Source of the DNA: Dehalogenimonas sp. THU2
GTDB taxonomy: Bacteria; Chloroflexota; Dehalococcoidia; Dehalococcoidales; Dehalococcoidaceae
Direction: 5' to 3'
DNA length: 64,000 nt
Assembly (NCBI RefSeq): GCF_039749495.1
Contig: NZ_JBDLLU010000003.1
Location: 92,967-156,966 of the forward strand
Part shown: piece after piece, positions 50,408 to 58,630 of the stretch
Layout: the number at the start of each line of letters is the position of its first letter
How positions within the stretch are numbered: the first letter of the stretch is position 1
The notes under the pieces: generated by a model
Told to the model about the DNA's origin: nothing
What the model saw: only the letters and a program-made list of their open reading frames with translations
Databases searched by the model: none
Program-made: the position numbers and the translations under genes

Positions 50408-51418
50408 TTATGGGAAGATGATCTTGATCGATACAATCAGACTGACCATCTGGCCTTTGGTTAGGCCTTCGCCGACCAGTCGCAGCGGGAAGAAGGCTTC
50501 TGACAACATTTCACCGTTCATCTTGAAAGCGACGATTATCTTGTCATTGCGCTTTACCAGTTCGGAGGAGATGGTCCGGGAGAAACCGTCGGATGCGGTA
50601 ACCTGGATCTGGTATCCGGCATTCGCCAGGTCGTCGTTGAAGGCGATATCGCGCTGGTGCTTCTGGCCGTCGTCGACCCAGCCCAGCAGGCGCCACAGGG
50701 GGATACCCTGCCAGACGTTGCCATCCGGGTCGGTCCATTCCGCGCCGTGGCAGCCGGGGGTAGCGCCGGATTCGAAAGTGGCGTAATCCATCTCTTCGGT
50801 GATGCCACCTTCCAACATGAGGGTCCAGGTGGCGGCCGCCTCGATAATCTCGATCTTGGTGACCCATTTGACCCACCAGTGGCCTTCGGTGACGGTGGTA
50901 TCATTAGCTAGGATGACCATGCGAAGGGGGCCGTCGGAATCCGGGATTTCATTGCCTGACTGTTCGTAAGCGATGATGGGGATCAGGGGCGGGGGATTGG
51001 AAAGTTCATTACCGCTGGCCACGTCGAAGGCGGTGAAGTAGCCTTCCGTGATCTGACGGTGGGACAGCGTCATGGTGTAGCCGTCCTTGGCTTCCACGCG
51101 TACGGCGTTAGCTTCGGTGATGCCACCGATCTGGCTGAGCAGGTCGGCGATGGATACGCCCTTGAATCCCTGGGGAGCGATGATGCGGCCGGTGGAGTTC
51201 ATAAGGCCAGCCTGTCCATCTTTGGCGCTTAGTGCCTTGAGCTGGTTGAAGGTCAATTCCTTGGTCTGGGTGCCGTTGACCAGTGTCAGGACCAACGGGG
51301 AGTCATCGACGGTCGGAGTTGCTTCCTTCGGAGTGCAACCGCCCGCGATAGCCATGAGCAGAGCCAGTGTGGTGGCAACGATGATAAGGGGCTTGAGTTT
51401 CCTGAGCCAGGTACGCAT
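50408..51418 (-). CDS. SUOX-fold (molybdopterin-binding-type) lipoprotein with two domains
   Basis: A lipoprotein signal (lipid Cys28 in AIAGGC) is followed by two copies of a sulfite-oxidase/molybdopterin-binding fold, each with a phrase like GVSIADLLSQIGG (first) and GIPLWRLLGWVDDG (second) and RTISS/RMVILAND-type strands. The only cysteine besides the lipid one is in TPGCHGAEW of the second domain, so the usual molybdenum-ligand Cys of the first domain is missing. It heads the wtpA-wtpB-wtpC-mop operon under the Moco riboswitch and may bind or deliver cofactor or oxyanion rather than catalyse oxidation (inference). AGGAGG precedes the ATG. Confidence 0.78.
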   Translation of the reverse strand: MRTWLRKLKPLIIVATTLALLMAIAGGCTPKEATPTVDDSPLVLTLVNGTQTKELTFNQLKALSAKDGQAGLMNSTGRIIAPQGFKGVSIADLLSQIGGITEANAVRVEAKDGYTMTLSHRQITEGYFTAFDVASGNELSNPPPLIPIIAYEQSGNEIPDSDGPLRMVILANDTTVTEGHWWVKWVTKIEIIEAAATWTLMLEGGITEEMDYATFESGATPGCHGAEWTDPDGNVWQGIPLWRLLGWVDDGQKHQRDIAFNDDLANAGYQIQVTASDGFSRTISSELVKRNDKIIVAFKMNGEMLSEAFFPLRLVGEGLTKGQMVSLIVSIKIIFP

Positions 51419-51512
51419 AGAACCTCCTGAGAATCTTCTACTGCGCGCCTTGACGGAGGTAACTCTTCGTTAAATGGAGAAGGGATAGCTATGCAGCCAT
51501 ACCAATGAAATG

Positions 51513-51547
51513 AAAAAAAGAGACACTTATAGAATCAAGCGTCTCTT
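51513..51547 (-). terminator. Intrinsic terminator after the Moco riboswitch
   Basis: On the minus strand AAGAGACGCTT pairs with AAGTGTCTCTT around an 8-base loop and is followed by a run of T. It lies between the aptamer and the first structural gene, so it can serve as the switching terminator. Confidence 0.75.
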
Positions 51548-51569
51548 CAGGTGCAATACCAAACTTTCA

Positions 51570-51711
51570 CTGGCTCTCCTCTTTCCAAATACGGGAGGCA
51601 CCGGTGTTTCCACCTGTACCCTCGGAGCTTTGCAGCTCACCGGTTCCGCAACCATGACATTTGTTTTAGGTCGTCGGAACTCGAAGAGTTACCGCCATTT
51701 CGGCGGAGTTG
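51570..51711 (-). ncRNA. Molybdenum/tungsten cofactor (Moco-type) riboswitch
   Basis: The leader RNA has the conserved 3' block GCCTCCCGTATTTGGAAAG (51599-51581), nearly the same as in the E. coli moaA leader, preceded by a GGTGGAAACACCGG hairpin and CTCCGAGG. It starts at a consensus promoter and ends at an intrinsic terminator, upstream of a molybdopterin-fold lipoprotein and a tungstate/molybdate importer. These fit the Moco RNA motif, which senses the cofactor. The aptamer ends are approximate. Confidence 0.78.
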
Positions 51712-51717
51712 AAGGGG

Positions 51718-51746
51718 ATTATAACAGCGCGTTTCTTAGATGTCAA
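51718..51746 (-). promoter_or_regulatory. Consensus promoter of the wtp operon
   Basis: On the minus strand perfect TTGACA (51746-51741) and perfect TATAAT (51723-51718) are spaced by 17 bases, predicting a start near 51711 at the head of the riboswitch. Confidence 0.85.
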
Positions 51747-51789
51747 AAGGCTTTGGTGTCAATAACTGATTGGTAGTTCATTCAATCTA

Positions 51790-51818
51790 TTGACAATGGT
51801 ACATTTTGCTCCTATGAT
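51790..51818 (+). promoter_or_regulatory. Promoter of the DUF3068-like gene
   Basis: TTGACA (51790-51795) and TATGAT (51813-51818) are spaced by 17 bases, 60 bases before the ATG at 51879. Confidence 0.7.
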
Positions 51819-51878
51819 GGTCATCAATAAAAATACTTGAACAGGTATTCAACCTGCGAGAGAATGAAAGGGGTCCAA

Positions 51879-52718
51879 ATGCGGCGCGTACTGACGTCAC
51901 TCGGAATCGTCCTCATCGCCTTTGCCCTGGTCTGGTTGTATTTCATCTTCCCCGGCATGGCCAAACTTCCGGAGGATTACACAGCGGAATACCGTTTTGA
52001 AGGCACGGTGCAGGTGTTCAATCCGTCGACCGGTTCTCTGGTGCCTATCAATACCAAGATGGAGCGGACCCTGGATGCGACGGGTGTTAACGATGCCGGC
52101 GCGCTTATTATTCAGCAGGTCATTAAATTCACTGAAGCGACCTCAGGTGCCCCGTTATCAGCGATCAACCCGGCTCTGGCCGCGCTAGATTCGACTGAAA
52201 CGTACGCCGTGGACCGTTCGACCCGAGAGAACGTAACGGGCGGCGATAAGTCACGCAGCGGCCAGTTCACCTTCCCGGCCGACGTCCAACAGGAGACCTA
52301 CCAGGTCTGGTCGGCGACAACAGGAAGTGCATTACCGGCGACCTTTGTTCGTGAAGAGACGATTCAGGGCGTCAAAGTATATACCTTCAACATCGACAGT
52401 AAAGGTAACGCCTACCCCGCCGCCGCCAACGGAGCGCCCCAGACGGTGGACGTGTTCACCATCATATCGGTTGAACCTATCAGCGGCACACCGGTCTTTA
52501 CCACCAGCAAGACTACCATCAATATGCAGGTAGCTCCGACTACCTCGATCCCGGTGTTGATCAACGAAATCACTTTTACCGATGACACTGTCGAAGACGC
52601 GGCGGAAGAAGGTGCGGCCAACCGCAACCTGATCCTTGTGGCGAGCGTTTATGCGTTCTGGGGTGCTATCGGGTTAGGTTTGGTACTGCTTGTGATCGGG
52701 GTCACCAGGAAAAGCTAA
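51879..52718 (+). CDS. DUF3068-like membrane-anchored protein
   Basis: The 279-residue protein has an N-terminal membrane helix (LTSLGIVLIAFALVWLYFIF), a long soluble beta-rich region and a C-terminal helix (ASVYAFWGAIGLGLVLLVIG) with a basic tail. This two-anchor layout and the phrases YAVDRSTRENVTGG and TFPADVQQETYQVWSAT resemble DUF3068 (PorA-like) proteins of Actinobacteria and Chloroflexota; function is unknown. I chose ATG 51879, with AAGGGG upstream, over in-frame TTG 51837. It is a single-gene unit between its own promoter and terminator. Confidence 0.75.
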   Translation: MRRVLTSLGIVLIAFALVWLYFIFPGMAKLPEDYTAEYRFEGTVQVFNPSTGSLVPINTKMERTLDATGVNDAGALIIQQVIKFTEATSGAPLSAINPALAALDSTETYAVDRSTRENVTGGDKSRSGQFTFPADVQQETYQVWSATTGSALPATFVREETIQGVKVYTFNIDSKGNAYPAAANGAPQTVDVFTIISVEPISGTPVFTTSKTTINMQVAPTTSIPVLINEITFTDDTVEDAAEEGAANRNLILVASVYAFWGAIGLGLVLLVIGVTRKS

Positions 52719-52749
52719 GTCCCAGAACACTTTGGAATAGAATACGAAA

Positions 52750-52777
52750 GGGAGGCTCGAAGGAGCCTCCCTTTTTT
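52750..52777 (+). terminator. Intrinsic terminator after the DUF3068-like gene
   Basis: A 9-bp perfect stem (GGGAGGCTC / GAGCCTCCC) with GAAG loop is followed by six T. Confidence 0.9.
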
Positions 52778-52792
52778 AATGGAAGTTAGTTA

Positions 52793-52853
52793 CACCCTCA
52801 CCTTTAATTCCTCTCCCCCTTCGACAGGCTCAGGGCAGGCCTCAAGGGAGAGG
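52793..52853. repeat. Degenerate member of the hairpin repeat family with an inserted loop
   Basis: CACCCTCACC...CCTCTCCC (52793-52817) resembles the repeats at 26136 and 37884. The matching arm GGGAGAGG is at 52846-52853, and the loop contains CTTCGACAGGCTCAGGGCAG, itself a common intergenic word in bacterial genomes. Confidence 0.5.
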
Positions 52854-52869
52854 AAGATGGGAAAGTACG

Positions 52870-53229
52870 CTAACCCAGCGCCGACACCACTGCCACGGCA
52901 TAGTCCCGGCTGTGAGACAGGCTGACGGCGAGGCTGGTGATGCCAAGTTCTGAGGCAATCGATTTTGCCCGCCCGTAAAGCCTGATCTCCGGGCGTTGGC
53001 CTGGTTCAGCGATCACTTCGATATCACGGTAAATCAATTCCTTGCAACCCAGCGCCTTGACCACCGCTTCCTTGGCGGCGAAACGGGCGGCCAGGGACGG
53101 TAATTTGCTGCGGTAGAGTGACACTTCGGCATCGGTGAAAACCCGGGCCAGAAAGTTCTCGCCCCAGCGGGATATGGCGGTTTCGATGCGCGATATTTCG
53201 ATAATATCCACGCCAAGGTACTGGTTCAT
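52870..53229 (-). CDS. acpS: Holo-[acyl-carrier-protein] synthase
   Basis: AcpS attaches phosphopantetheine to acyl carrier protein. The 119-residue protein has the signature GVDIIEISRIETAI (Asp8 Mg ligand) and LAARFAAKEAVVKALG (about 45-60) and a C-terminal VSLSHSRDYAVAVV. Its ATG overlaps the fdhA stop by 4 bases, so it is translated with the formate dehydrogenase operon although the functions are not related. Confidence 0.94.
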   Translation of the reverse strand: MNQYLGVDIIEISRIETAISRWGENFLARVFTDAEVSLYRSKLPSLAARFAAKEAVVKALGCKELIYRDIEVIAEPGQRPEIRLYGRAKSIASELGITSLAVSLSHSRDYAVAVVSALG

Positions 53230-55901
53230 ACGGGCGCCTCGCAGGGGGCTTTTTCCAGCCTGATGGCAGCTACTTTCAGCTCCGGTATCCGGGCTACCGG
53301 GTCAAAAGCCGGGCTGGTCAGGATATTGGTGGCTGTTTCCGGGAAATGGAAGGTCATGAAGACTACTCCCGGTGCCAGCCGCCCGCTGACCCGGGCCACG
53401 GCAGTTACCGAGCCGCGGCGGGAAGTGACCGTGACATTCTCACCGTCAGCGATACCCAGACGGTCAGCGTCGCTCGATGCGATTTCTAGTGTCTCCTGCG
53501 ATTGCAGCACCTTGAGTCCCCCGACCCGGCGCGTCATGGTGCCGGTGTGGAAGTGATACGGGCTGCGGCCGGTGGTCAGGATGAAGGGATACTCATCGTC
53601 AGGCTGCTCGGCCGAGGGGCGGTATTCAAGAGCCTTGAACGCGCCTTTACCGCGGCTGAATCGTTCGACGTGAAGTATCGGCGTGCCGGGGTGGGTTGGG
53701 GTGGGGCAGGGCCATTGAAGACCGCCGGTTTCCAGCCGCTCCCAGGTTATGCCGCCGTAGCTGGGGGTGAGCGATCGCATCTCATCGAATATTCGATCGG
53801 GACCGGTGTAATCGAACCCCTTGCCGCCCAACCGCTTACCCAGTTCGTTGGTTATCCACCAGTCGGGCCGGGAGTCGCCGATAGGGGCGACGGCGCGGCG
53901 GACCCGCTGCACCCGGCGTTCCGTATTGGTGAAAGTGCCGTCTTTTTCCGCAAAACTCACCGAAGCCAGGATGACATGGGCTATTTCCGATGTCTCGGTG
54001 CGGAAGATGTCCTGGACTACCAGCAGTTCAAGCTTGGAGAGGGCTTTTCTGACCCGGTTGATGTCCGGATCCGAGAGCATAATGTTCTCACCGACCAGGT
54101 AGAGGGCTTTGATCTTTCCTTTTTCGATGGCTTTCAGTATCTCCGGAACGGTCAGCCCGCGTTTCTTGGGCAGGGACACGCCCCAGGCCGTTTCGAATTT
54201 GGCCCGAACTTCATTATCGGCGACCTTCTGATAGCCGGGAAAAACATCGGGCAACGCTCCCATATCGCAGGCGCCTTGCACGTTGTTCTGGCCGCGGAGC
54301 GGGTTCACCCCGGCACCGGGTTTGCCGAGATTGCCGGTTAAAAGCGCCAGGTTGGCGACGGCGCTGACGTTGTCCGTGCCGTGGCTGTGCTGGGTGATGC
54401 CCATGGCGTAGAGGATGCTGGCCGGTCGGCTGGCCGCATACAAACGTGCCGCTTCCTTAATTTGGTCTAGCGGCACGCCGGTGATCGTGGCGGCATGGTC
54501 GAGGTCGAAGCTATCGAGCGATTCGGCCAGGGCCTCGAAACCCTCGGTCCGTTCGGCAATGAAAGTCTCGTCGTAAAGCTTTTCGTCGAAAATGATCTTG
54601 CACATCGCTGAAAGCAGCAGGACATCGGTGCCCGGCGTCTGTTGCAGGAAGATGTCCGCGTAGCGGACCAGGGGTATCTTCACCGGGTTGGCCACGATGA
54701 GGCGGGCGCCGTTCTTGATGGCCTGCTTGACCTCGAAACCGATGACCGGGTGGGTCTCCGAGGTGTTGGCGCCGATGGCGAAGAAGCAGGCGGTATCTTT
54801 CATGTCACCGATAGAGTTGCTCATGGCGCCGGAACCGAAGGCGGCGGCCAGGCCGGCTACGGTGGGGCTGTGGCACAGCCGGGCGCAATGGTCCACCGAG
54901 TTGGTGCCCAGGACGGCGCGGGCGAACTTCTGGATGAGATAATTCTCCTCGTTGGTAGCCTTGGCGGAGGAGATGACCGCCACTTCTTCCGGTTGATAGC
55001 GGGACAGCTTGGAGCAGACGTATTCCAGGGCTTCATCCCAGGGGGTTTCGACGAATGCGCCATTGGTTTTGATGAGAGGGGCCGTGAGCCGATCCGGGTG
55101 ATGGACGAATTCCCGCACACCGTAACGCCCTTTGACACACAGTCTTCCCCTCGACGCAGGGTTCGCCTCATCGCCGTCCACGCCGACGATCCTGCCGCCG
55201 CGGAGTTGCAGCTTCAAACCGCAACCGACACCGCAGTAGGGGCAGATGGTAGATACCTCGGAGTCTGATTTGACATAATCCTTGGAGGCGAGGGCGGCTA
55301 CCGGACAATGGGCGACACATTCGCCGCAACTGCGGCAGTTGGTCTCGATGATCGGCCGGTCGGCGACGGTACCCACCCTGGAATCGTAACCGCGGTCTAT
55401 GAGTTCGATGGCGTTGTTGCCGGTAACCTCGTCACAGGCGCGGGTGCAGCGGGCGCACAGGATACAATAGTTGCGGTCCAACTTGAAGAAGGGGTTTGAG
55501 TCGTCGATGGCCTGGACGCGGTCGCTGTGGGGCAGTTTGCGTTCGGTAAAACCGAGATGAGCCGCCACGCGCTGGAGCTCGCATCGCTGGTTCTTAACGC
55601 AGGAGAGGCAATCGAGGGGATGCTCGGCCAGCAGCAGATCGAGCACGGAGCGGCGGGCATCGATTAGAGCTTGCGTCTCGGTACGCACCACCATGCCCTC
55701 CGCCGCCGGGGTGGTGCAGGCGGTGGGCAGTCCGCGCATTCGGTCAATCTCCACCACACACATGCGGCAGCCGCCGTAGGGTTTGAGGTCCGGGGCGTAA
55801 CACAGATTGGGGATATAGACGCCGGCGTCACGAGCGGCTTCCAGCACCGTCTGACCTTCGACCGCGATGATTTCTTTATCGTCTATTCTGAGTTTAATCA
55901 T
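53226..55901 (-). CDS. fdhA: Formate dehydrogenase catalytic subunit with NuoG-type N-terminus
   Basis: The 891-residue protein starts with a 2Fe-2S ferredoxin domain (C34, C45, C48, C62), the His/Cys cluster region (C98-C107), two 4Fe-4S motifs (C146-C156, C189-C199), then the molybdopterin domains with their own 4Fe-4S motif (C220, C223, C227, C255). The active-site segment is DHCARLCHSPTVAGL with Cys343 in the place of selenocysteine, followed by the conserved His344. This fits a cytoplasmic NAD-linked formate dehydrogenase. NuoF- and NuoE-type subunits are encoded just upstream. Either tungsten or molybdenum could be used; the wtp operon next door supplies both. Confidence 0.92.
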   Translation of the reverse strand: MIKLRIDDKEIIAVEGQTVLEAARDAGVYIPNLCYAPDLKPYGGCRMCVVEIDRMRGLPTACTTPAAEGMVVRTETQALIDARRSVLDLLLAEHPLDCLSCVKNQRCELQRVAAHLGFTERKLPHSDRVQAIDDSNPFFKLDRNYCILCARCTRACDEVTGNNAIELIDRGYDSRVGTVADRPIIETNCRSCGECVAHCPVAALASKDYVKSDSEVSTICPYCGVGCGLKLQLRGGRIVGVDGDEANPASRGRLCVKGRYGVREFVHHPDRLTAPLIKTNGAFVETPWDEALEYVCSKLSRYQPEEVAVISSAKATNEENYLIQKFARAVLGTNSVDHCARLCHSPTVAGLAAAFGSGAMSNSIGDMKDTACFFAIGANTSETHPVIGFEVKQAIKNGARLIVANPVKIPLVRYADIFLQQTPGTDVLLLSAMCKIIFDEKLYDETFIAERTEGFEALAESLDSFDLDHAATITGVPLDQIKEAARLYAASRPASILYAMGITQHSHGTDNVSAVANLALLTGNLGKPGAGVNPLRGQNNVQGACDMGALPDVFPGYQKVADNEVRAKFETAWGVSLPKKRGLTVPEILKAIEKGKIKALYLVGENIMLSDPDINRVRKALSKLELLVVQDIFRTETSEIAHVILASVSFAEKDGTFTNTERRVQRVRRAVAPIGDSRPDWWITNELGKRLGGKGFDYTGPDRIFDEMRSLTPSYGGITWERLETGGLQWPCPTPTHPGTPILHVERFSRGKGAFKALEYRPSAEQPDDEYPFILTTGRSPYHFHTGTMTRRVGGLKVLQSQETLEIASSDADRLGIADGENVTVTSRRGSVTAVARVSGRLAPGVVFMTFHFPETATNILTSPAFDPVARIPELKVAAIRLEKAPCEAPV

Positions 55902-55995
55902 GAGAACGACCGCAAATCCCGAAGTTCCAAAAGTTTGGTCATTTGAATTTGGTAATTGGAGCTTGTTTGGTTATTGTTTCTTGTATCTTGATTAT

Positions 55996-57864
55996 TCATG
56001 TTATCGTGACCGCATCAAGTTTACAGACATCGCGGCAGACGCCGCAGCGGTTGCACAGGCCTTCATCCAGGAGGACCGGCTGGCGCTTGGCGACGAAGGT
56101 GATCGCCCGGGCGGGGCAGGCTTTGACGCACAGCCGGCAGCCGTTACATTTATCGTTGACGATGGAATAGGTGATCAGGGACTTGCAGACGCCGGCGGGG
56201 CAGCGCTTCTCGATGATGTGGGCCTCATACTCGTCACGGAAGTATTTCAGCGTCGTCAGTACCGGGTTGGGTGAGGTGCCGCCCAGGGCGCACAGGGAAG
56301 CCGCCTTGATCTGTTTGGCCAGTTCCTCCAGCAGGGGGATATCTTCCGGCCGGCCGTCGCCTTTGGTGATCCGTTCCAGGATGCTGAGCATCTGGCGGGT
56401 GCCCAGCCGGCAGGGCACGCACTTGCCGCAGGACTCAGCCTGGACGAAGGAAAGGAAATAACGGGCCACGTCCACCATGCAGTTGCCCTGATCCATGGCG
56501 ATCATGCCGCCGCTGCCCATGATGGCGCCGGATTTTACCAGCGACTCGTAATCGAGTCCGATATCGGACATGGCGGCCGGCAGGCAGCCGCCGGAAGGCC
56601 CGCCCACCTGCACCGCCTTGAGTTTTCTCCCTTTGGGGATGCCGCCGCCGATACCGAAAATGACATCCTGAAGCGGTGTGCCCATGGGTACCTCGATGAG
56701 CCCCATGTGATTGATATTGCCGGCCAGGGCGAAAACGCACGTGCCCTTGCTTTTATCGGTGCCGATGCCGGCGTATTCATCCACGTTGCCGGCCAGGATA
56801 TATGACGCCATGGCCAGCGTCTTAACGTTGTTCATGTTGGTAGGTTTGCCCCACAGGCCGGAGATGGCGGGGAAGGGGGGGCGGGAGCGGGGCATGCCGC
56901 GCTTGCCCTCGATGCTGGCCATGAGCGCCGTTTCCTCGCCGCAGACGAAGGCGCCGGCGCCCTCTTTGATATGAATGTCGAAGTCGAAGCCCGAACCCAT
57001 GATGTTGAGGCCTAAAAAGCCGTGCTCCCGCGCCTGCTCGACGGCGTGTTTAACCGTGGAAACGGCCAGGGGATATTCGGCGCGGACATAGATATAACCG
57101 TGGGCGGCGCCGATAGCGTAAGCGGTGATGATCAGTCCCTCGATGACCGAGTGGGGATCGCCTTCCAGGATCGACCGGTCCATAAAGGCGCCGGGGTCTC
57201 CCTCGTCGGCGTTGCAGATGACGTATTTGGGAGTTCCTTTGGCGTCATGGCAGAATTGCCATTTCTGACCGGTGGGAAATCCCGCCCCGCCCCGCCCCCG
57301 CAGCCCCGATCTCATCACCTCGTCGATGACCTGCTGGGGAGTGAGAGCGGTCAGTGCCCGGTGCAATCCGGCGTAACCGCCGCGGGCGATGTAGTGACTG
57401 ATGCGCAGCGGATTGATGTGGCCGCAGTTCCTGAGGGCAATGCGGCGCTGACCCTTGAGCATGGGCATCTCATCGAAAGCCGGGATACCGTCTATGCTGC
57501 CCTCGCCGATGGTGCATAAAGCCAGATCCGGGCGGGGATCGCCCTTAATAATGAAGTCCTCGATGATCTTCCCGGCCTTTTCCGGTGTCATGAAGCCGTA
57601 GCTCACGCGGGGCATGCCGGGCAGGGCGATATCCATGGTCGGCTCGGCGTAGCACATGCCGAAGCAGCCTACCTGGGTGATGGTGGCCTTGATACCGAGC
57701 CGGTCAAGCGTGGCGGTTATGGCGTCCAACACGCTCATGGCGCCGGAAACCTTGCCGCAGGTGGCGGTGCCGATGAGGATGTGGGGGGTGGGGCTCTCTA
57801 TGAGCGTCTGCCAGTGGGCTTTGGCTTCCGCCTGGAGAGTCGGGAAATCGATCACTGGCGGCAT
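55996..57864 (-). CDS. NuoF-type NADH-binding flavoprotein subunit
   Basis: The 622-residue protein has an N-terminal thioredoxin-like 2Fe-2S domain (ATCGKVSGA, QVGCFGMCYAEP), the NAD/FMN core GLRGRGGAGFPTGQKW (about residue 190), the 4Fe-4S motif SCGKCVPCRLGT, and a C-terminal pair of ferredoxin motifs (CNGCRLCVKACP, CNRCGVCRDVCK). This is the HydB/HylB form of NuoF, as in electron-bifurcating hydrogenases and formate dehydrogenases. ATG 57864 overlaps the nuoE-type gene by 13 bases; TTG 57870 is an alternative. A 94-base spacer with AT-rich repeat words follows. Confidence 0.93.
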   Translation of the reverse strand: MPPVIDFPTLQAEAKAHWQTLIESPTPHILIGTATCGKVSGAMSVLDAITATLDRLGIKATITQVGCFGMCYAEPTMDIALPGMPRVSYGFMTPEKAGKIIEDFIIKGDPRPDLALCTIGEGSIDGIPAFDEMPMLKGQRRIALRNCGHINPLRISHYIARGGYAGLHRALTALTPQQVIDEVMRSGLRGRGGAGFPTGQKWQFCHDAKGTPKYVICNADEGDPGAFMDRSILEGDPHSVIEGLIITAYAIGAAHGYIYVRAEYPLAVSTVKHAVEQAREHGFLGLNIMGSGFDFDIHIKEGAGAFVCGEETALMASIEGKRGMPRSRPPFPAISGLWGKPTNMNNVKTLAMASYILAGNVDEYAGIGTDKSKGTCVFALAGNINHMGLIEVPMGTPLQDVIFGIGGGIPKGRKLKAVQVGGPSGGCLPAAMSDIGLDYESLVKSGAIMGSGGMIAMDQGNCMVDVARYFLSFVQAESCGKCVPCRLGTRQMLSILERITKGDGRPEDIPLLEELAKQIKAASLCALGGTSPNPVLTTLKYFRDEYEAHIIEKRCPAGVCKSLITYSIVNDKCNGCRLCVKACPARAITFVAKRQPVLLDEGLCNRCGVCRDVCKLDAVTIT

Positions 57865-58358
57865 GAGCAACCCGTTCCGGTTTTCTTTCGGCGGGTGATG
57901 GCGTCGAGGATGTTGCCCGTGGAAGTTTTGCCGTGGATCTCTTCGTTCAGGAGCACTACCGGCGCCAGGGCGCAGGCGCCGATGCAGGCCACGGTGTCCA
58001 GGCTATATTCCAGATCCGCCGTCGTCTCCCCCGGTTTGATCTCCAGTTGCCGTTCCAGTTCAGACAGGATGCGCTCGCCGCCTCCGACATGGCAGGCGGT
58101 GCCGCGGCAGACCTTGATGACGTTGCGGCCGGAGGGCTTGAACCTGAACTGGGTGTAAAAAGAAGCCACGCTGTAAACGGTGCTCTCGGCCAGCCCCAGC
58201 CGCTCCGCCGCGGCGGCCATGGCTTCCGGCGGGAGATAACCCAGGCGCTCCTGAAGCTGCTGCAGCATGGGGATCAGGTTTGCCTGGTCACGGCTGAAAC
58301 CACATAACAGCGCCTGGAGTTCTTCTTTGGAGGTTAAATTTTCAGGAATCACTTGCAC
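57852..58358 (-). CDS. NuoE-type 2Fe-2S subunit
   Basis: The 168-residue protein has the NuoE helical start (FSRDQANLIPMLQQLQERLGYLP) and the thioredoxin-like 2Fe-2S fold with cysteines in VCRGTACHVGGG and VACIGACALAPV. It pairs with the NuoF-type subunit to pass electrons to NAD+. The start is GTG at 58358, with a second GTG two codons later; there is no strong ribosome site. It is the first gene of the formate dehydrogenase operon. Confidence 0.92.
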   Translation of the reverse strand: MQVIPENLTSKEELQALLCGFSRDQANLIPMLQQLQERLGYLPPEAMAAAAERLGLAESTVYSVASFYTQFRFKPSGRNVIKVCRGTACHVGGGERILSELERQLEIKPGETTADLEYSLDTVACIGACALAPVVLLNEEIHGKTSTGNILDAITRRKKTGTGCSCRQ

Positions 58359-58408
58359 CGCCCGGGTCGTTGTAACAATACGCAGGAAGTCAAAATCGGA
58401 GAGATTTA

Positions 58409-58437
58409 ATTATAGACCATCCACCTCGGCGCAGCAA
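58409..58437 (-). promoter_or_regulatory. Promoter of the formate dehydrogenase operon
   Basis: On the minus strand TTGCTG (58437-58432) and consensus TATAAT (58414-58409) are spaced by 17 bases, 50 bases before nuoE. Confidence 0.6.
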
Positions 58438-58465
58438 TGAATCACTCTGTCGATACGTTCGGTGG

Positions 58466-58495
58466 TTGACATCGAGGGGGTAAAAGTGGGATACT
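58466..58495 (+). promoter_or_regulatory. Promoter of tRNA-fMet
   Basis: Consensus TTGACA (58466-58471) and GATACT (58490-58495) are spaced by 18 bases, 14 bases before the mature tRNA. Confidence 0.6.
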
Positions 58496-58509
58496 TAGAA
58501 ATTGTCTGA

Positions 58510-58584
58510 CGCGGGGTGGAGCAGTGGCAGCTCGTCGGGCTCATAACCCGAAGGTCATAGGTTCGAATCCTATCCCCGCTACCA
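58510..58584 (+). tRNA. Initiator tRNA-fMet (CAT)
   Basis: The cloverleaf has anticodon loop CTCATAA. Initiator features are present: an unpaired C1 against T72 at the acceptor end and three consecutive G-C pairs (GGG/CCC) next to the anticodon loop. CCA is encoded. Confidence 0.95.
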
Positions 58585-58600
58585 ATACCGATCGAATCAA

Positions 58601-58627
58601 GTCCGTCTGAAAAGGCGGGCTTTTTTT
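58601..58627 (+). terminator. Intrinsic terminator after tRNA-fMet
   Basis: GTCCGTCT pairs with AGGCGGGC (with G-T pairs) around GAAA and is followed by seven T. It sits just before the stop of the convergent nnrE gene. Confidence 0.8.
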
Positions 58628-58630
58628 GTT

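Noticed and set aside
53502..54341. 279-codon plus-strand open frame
   Set aside because: Antisense to fdhA with no motif; a shadow frame.
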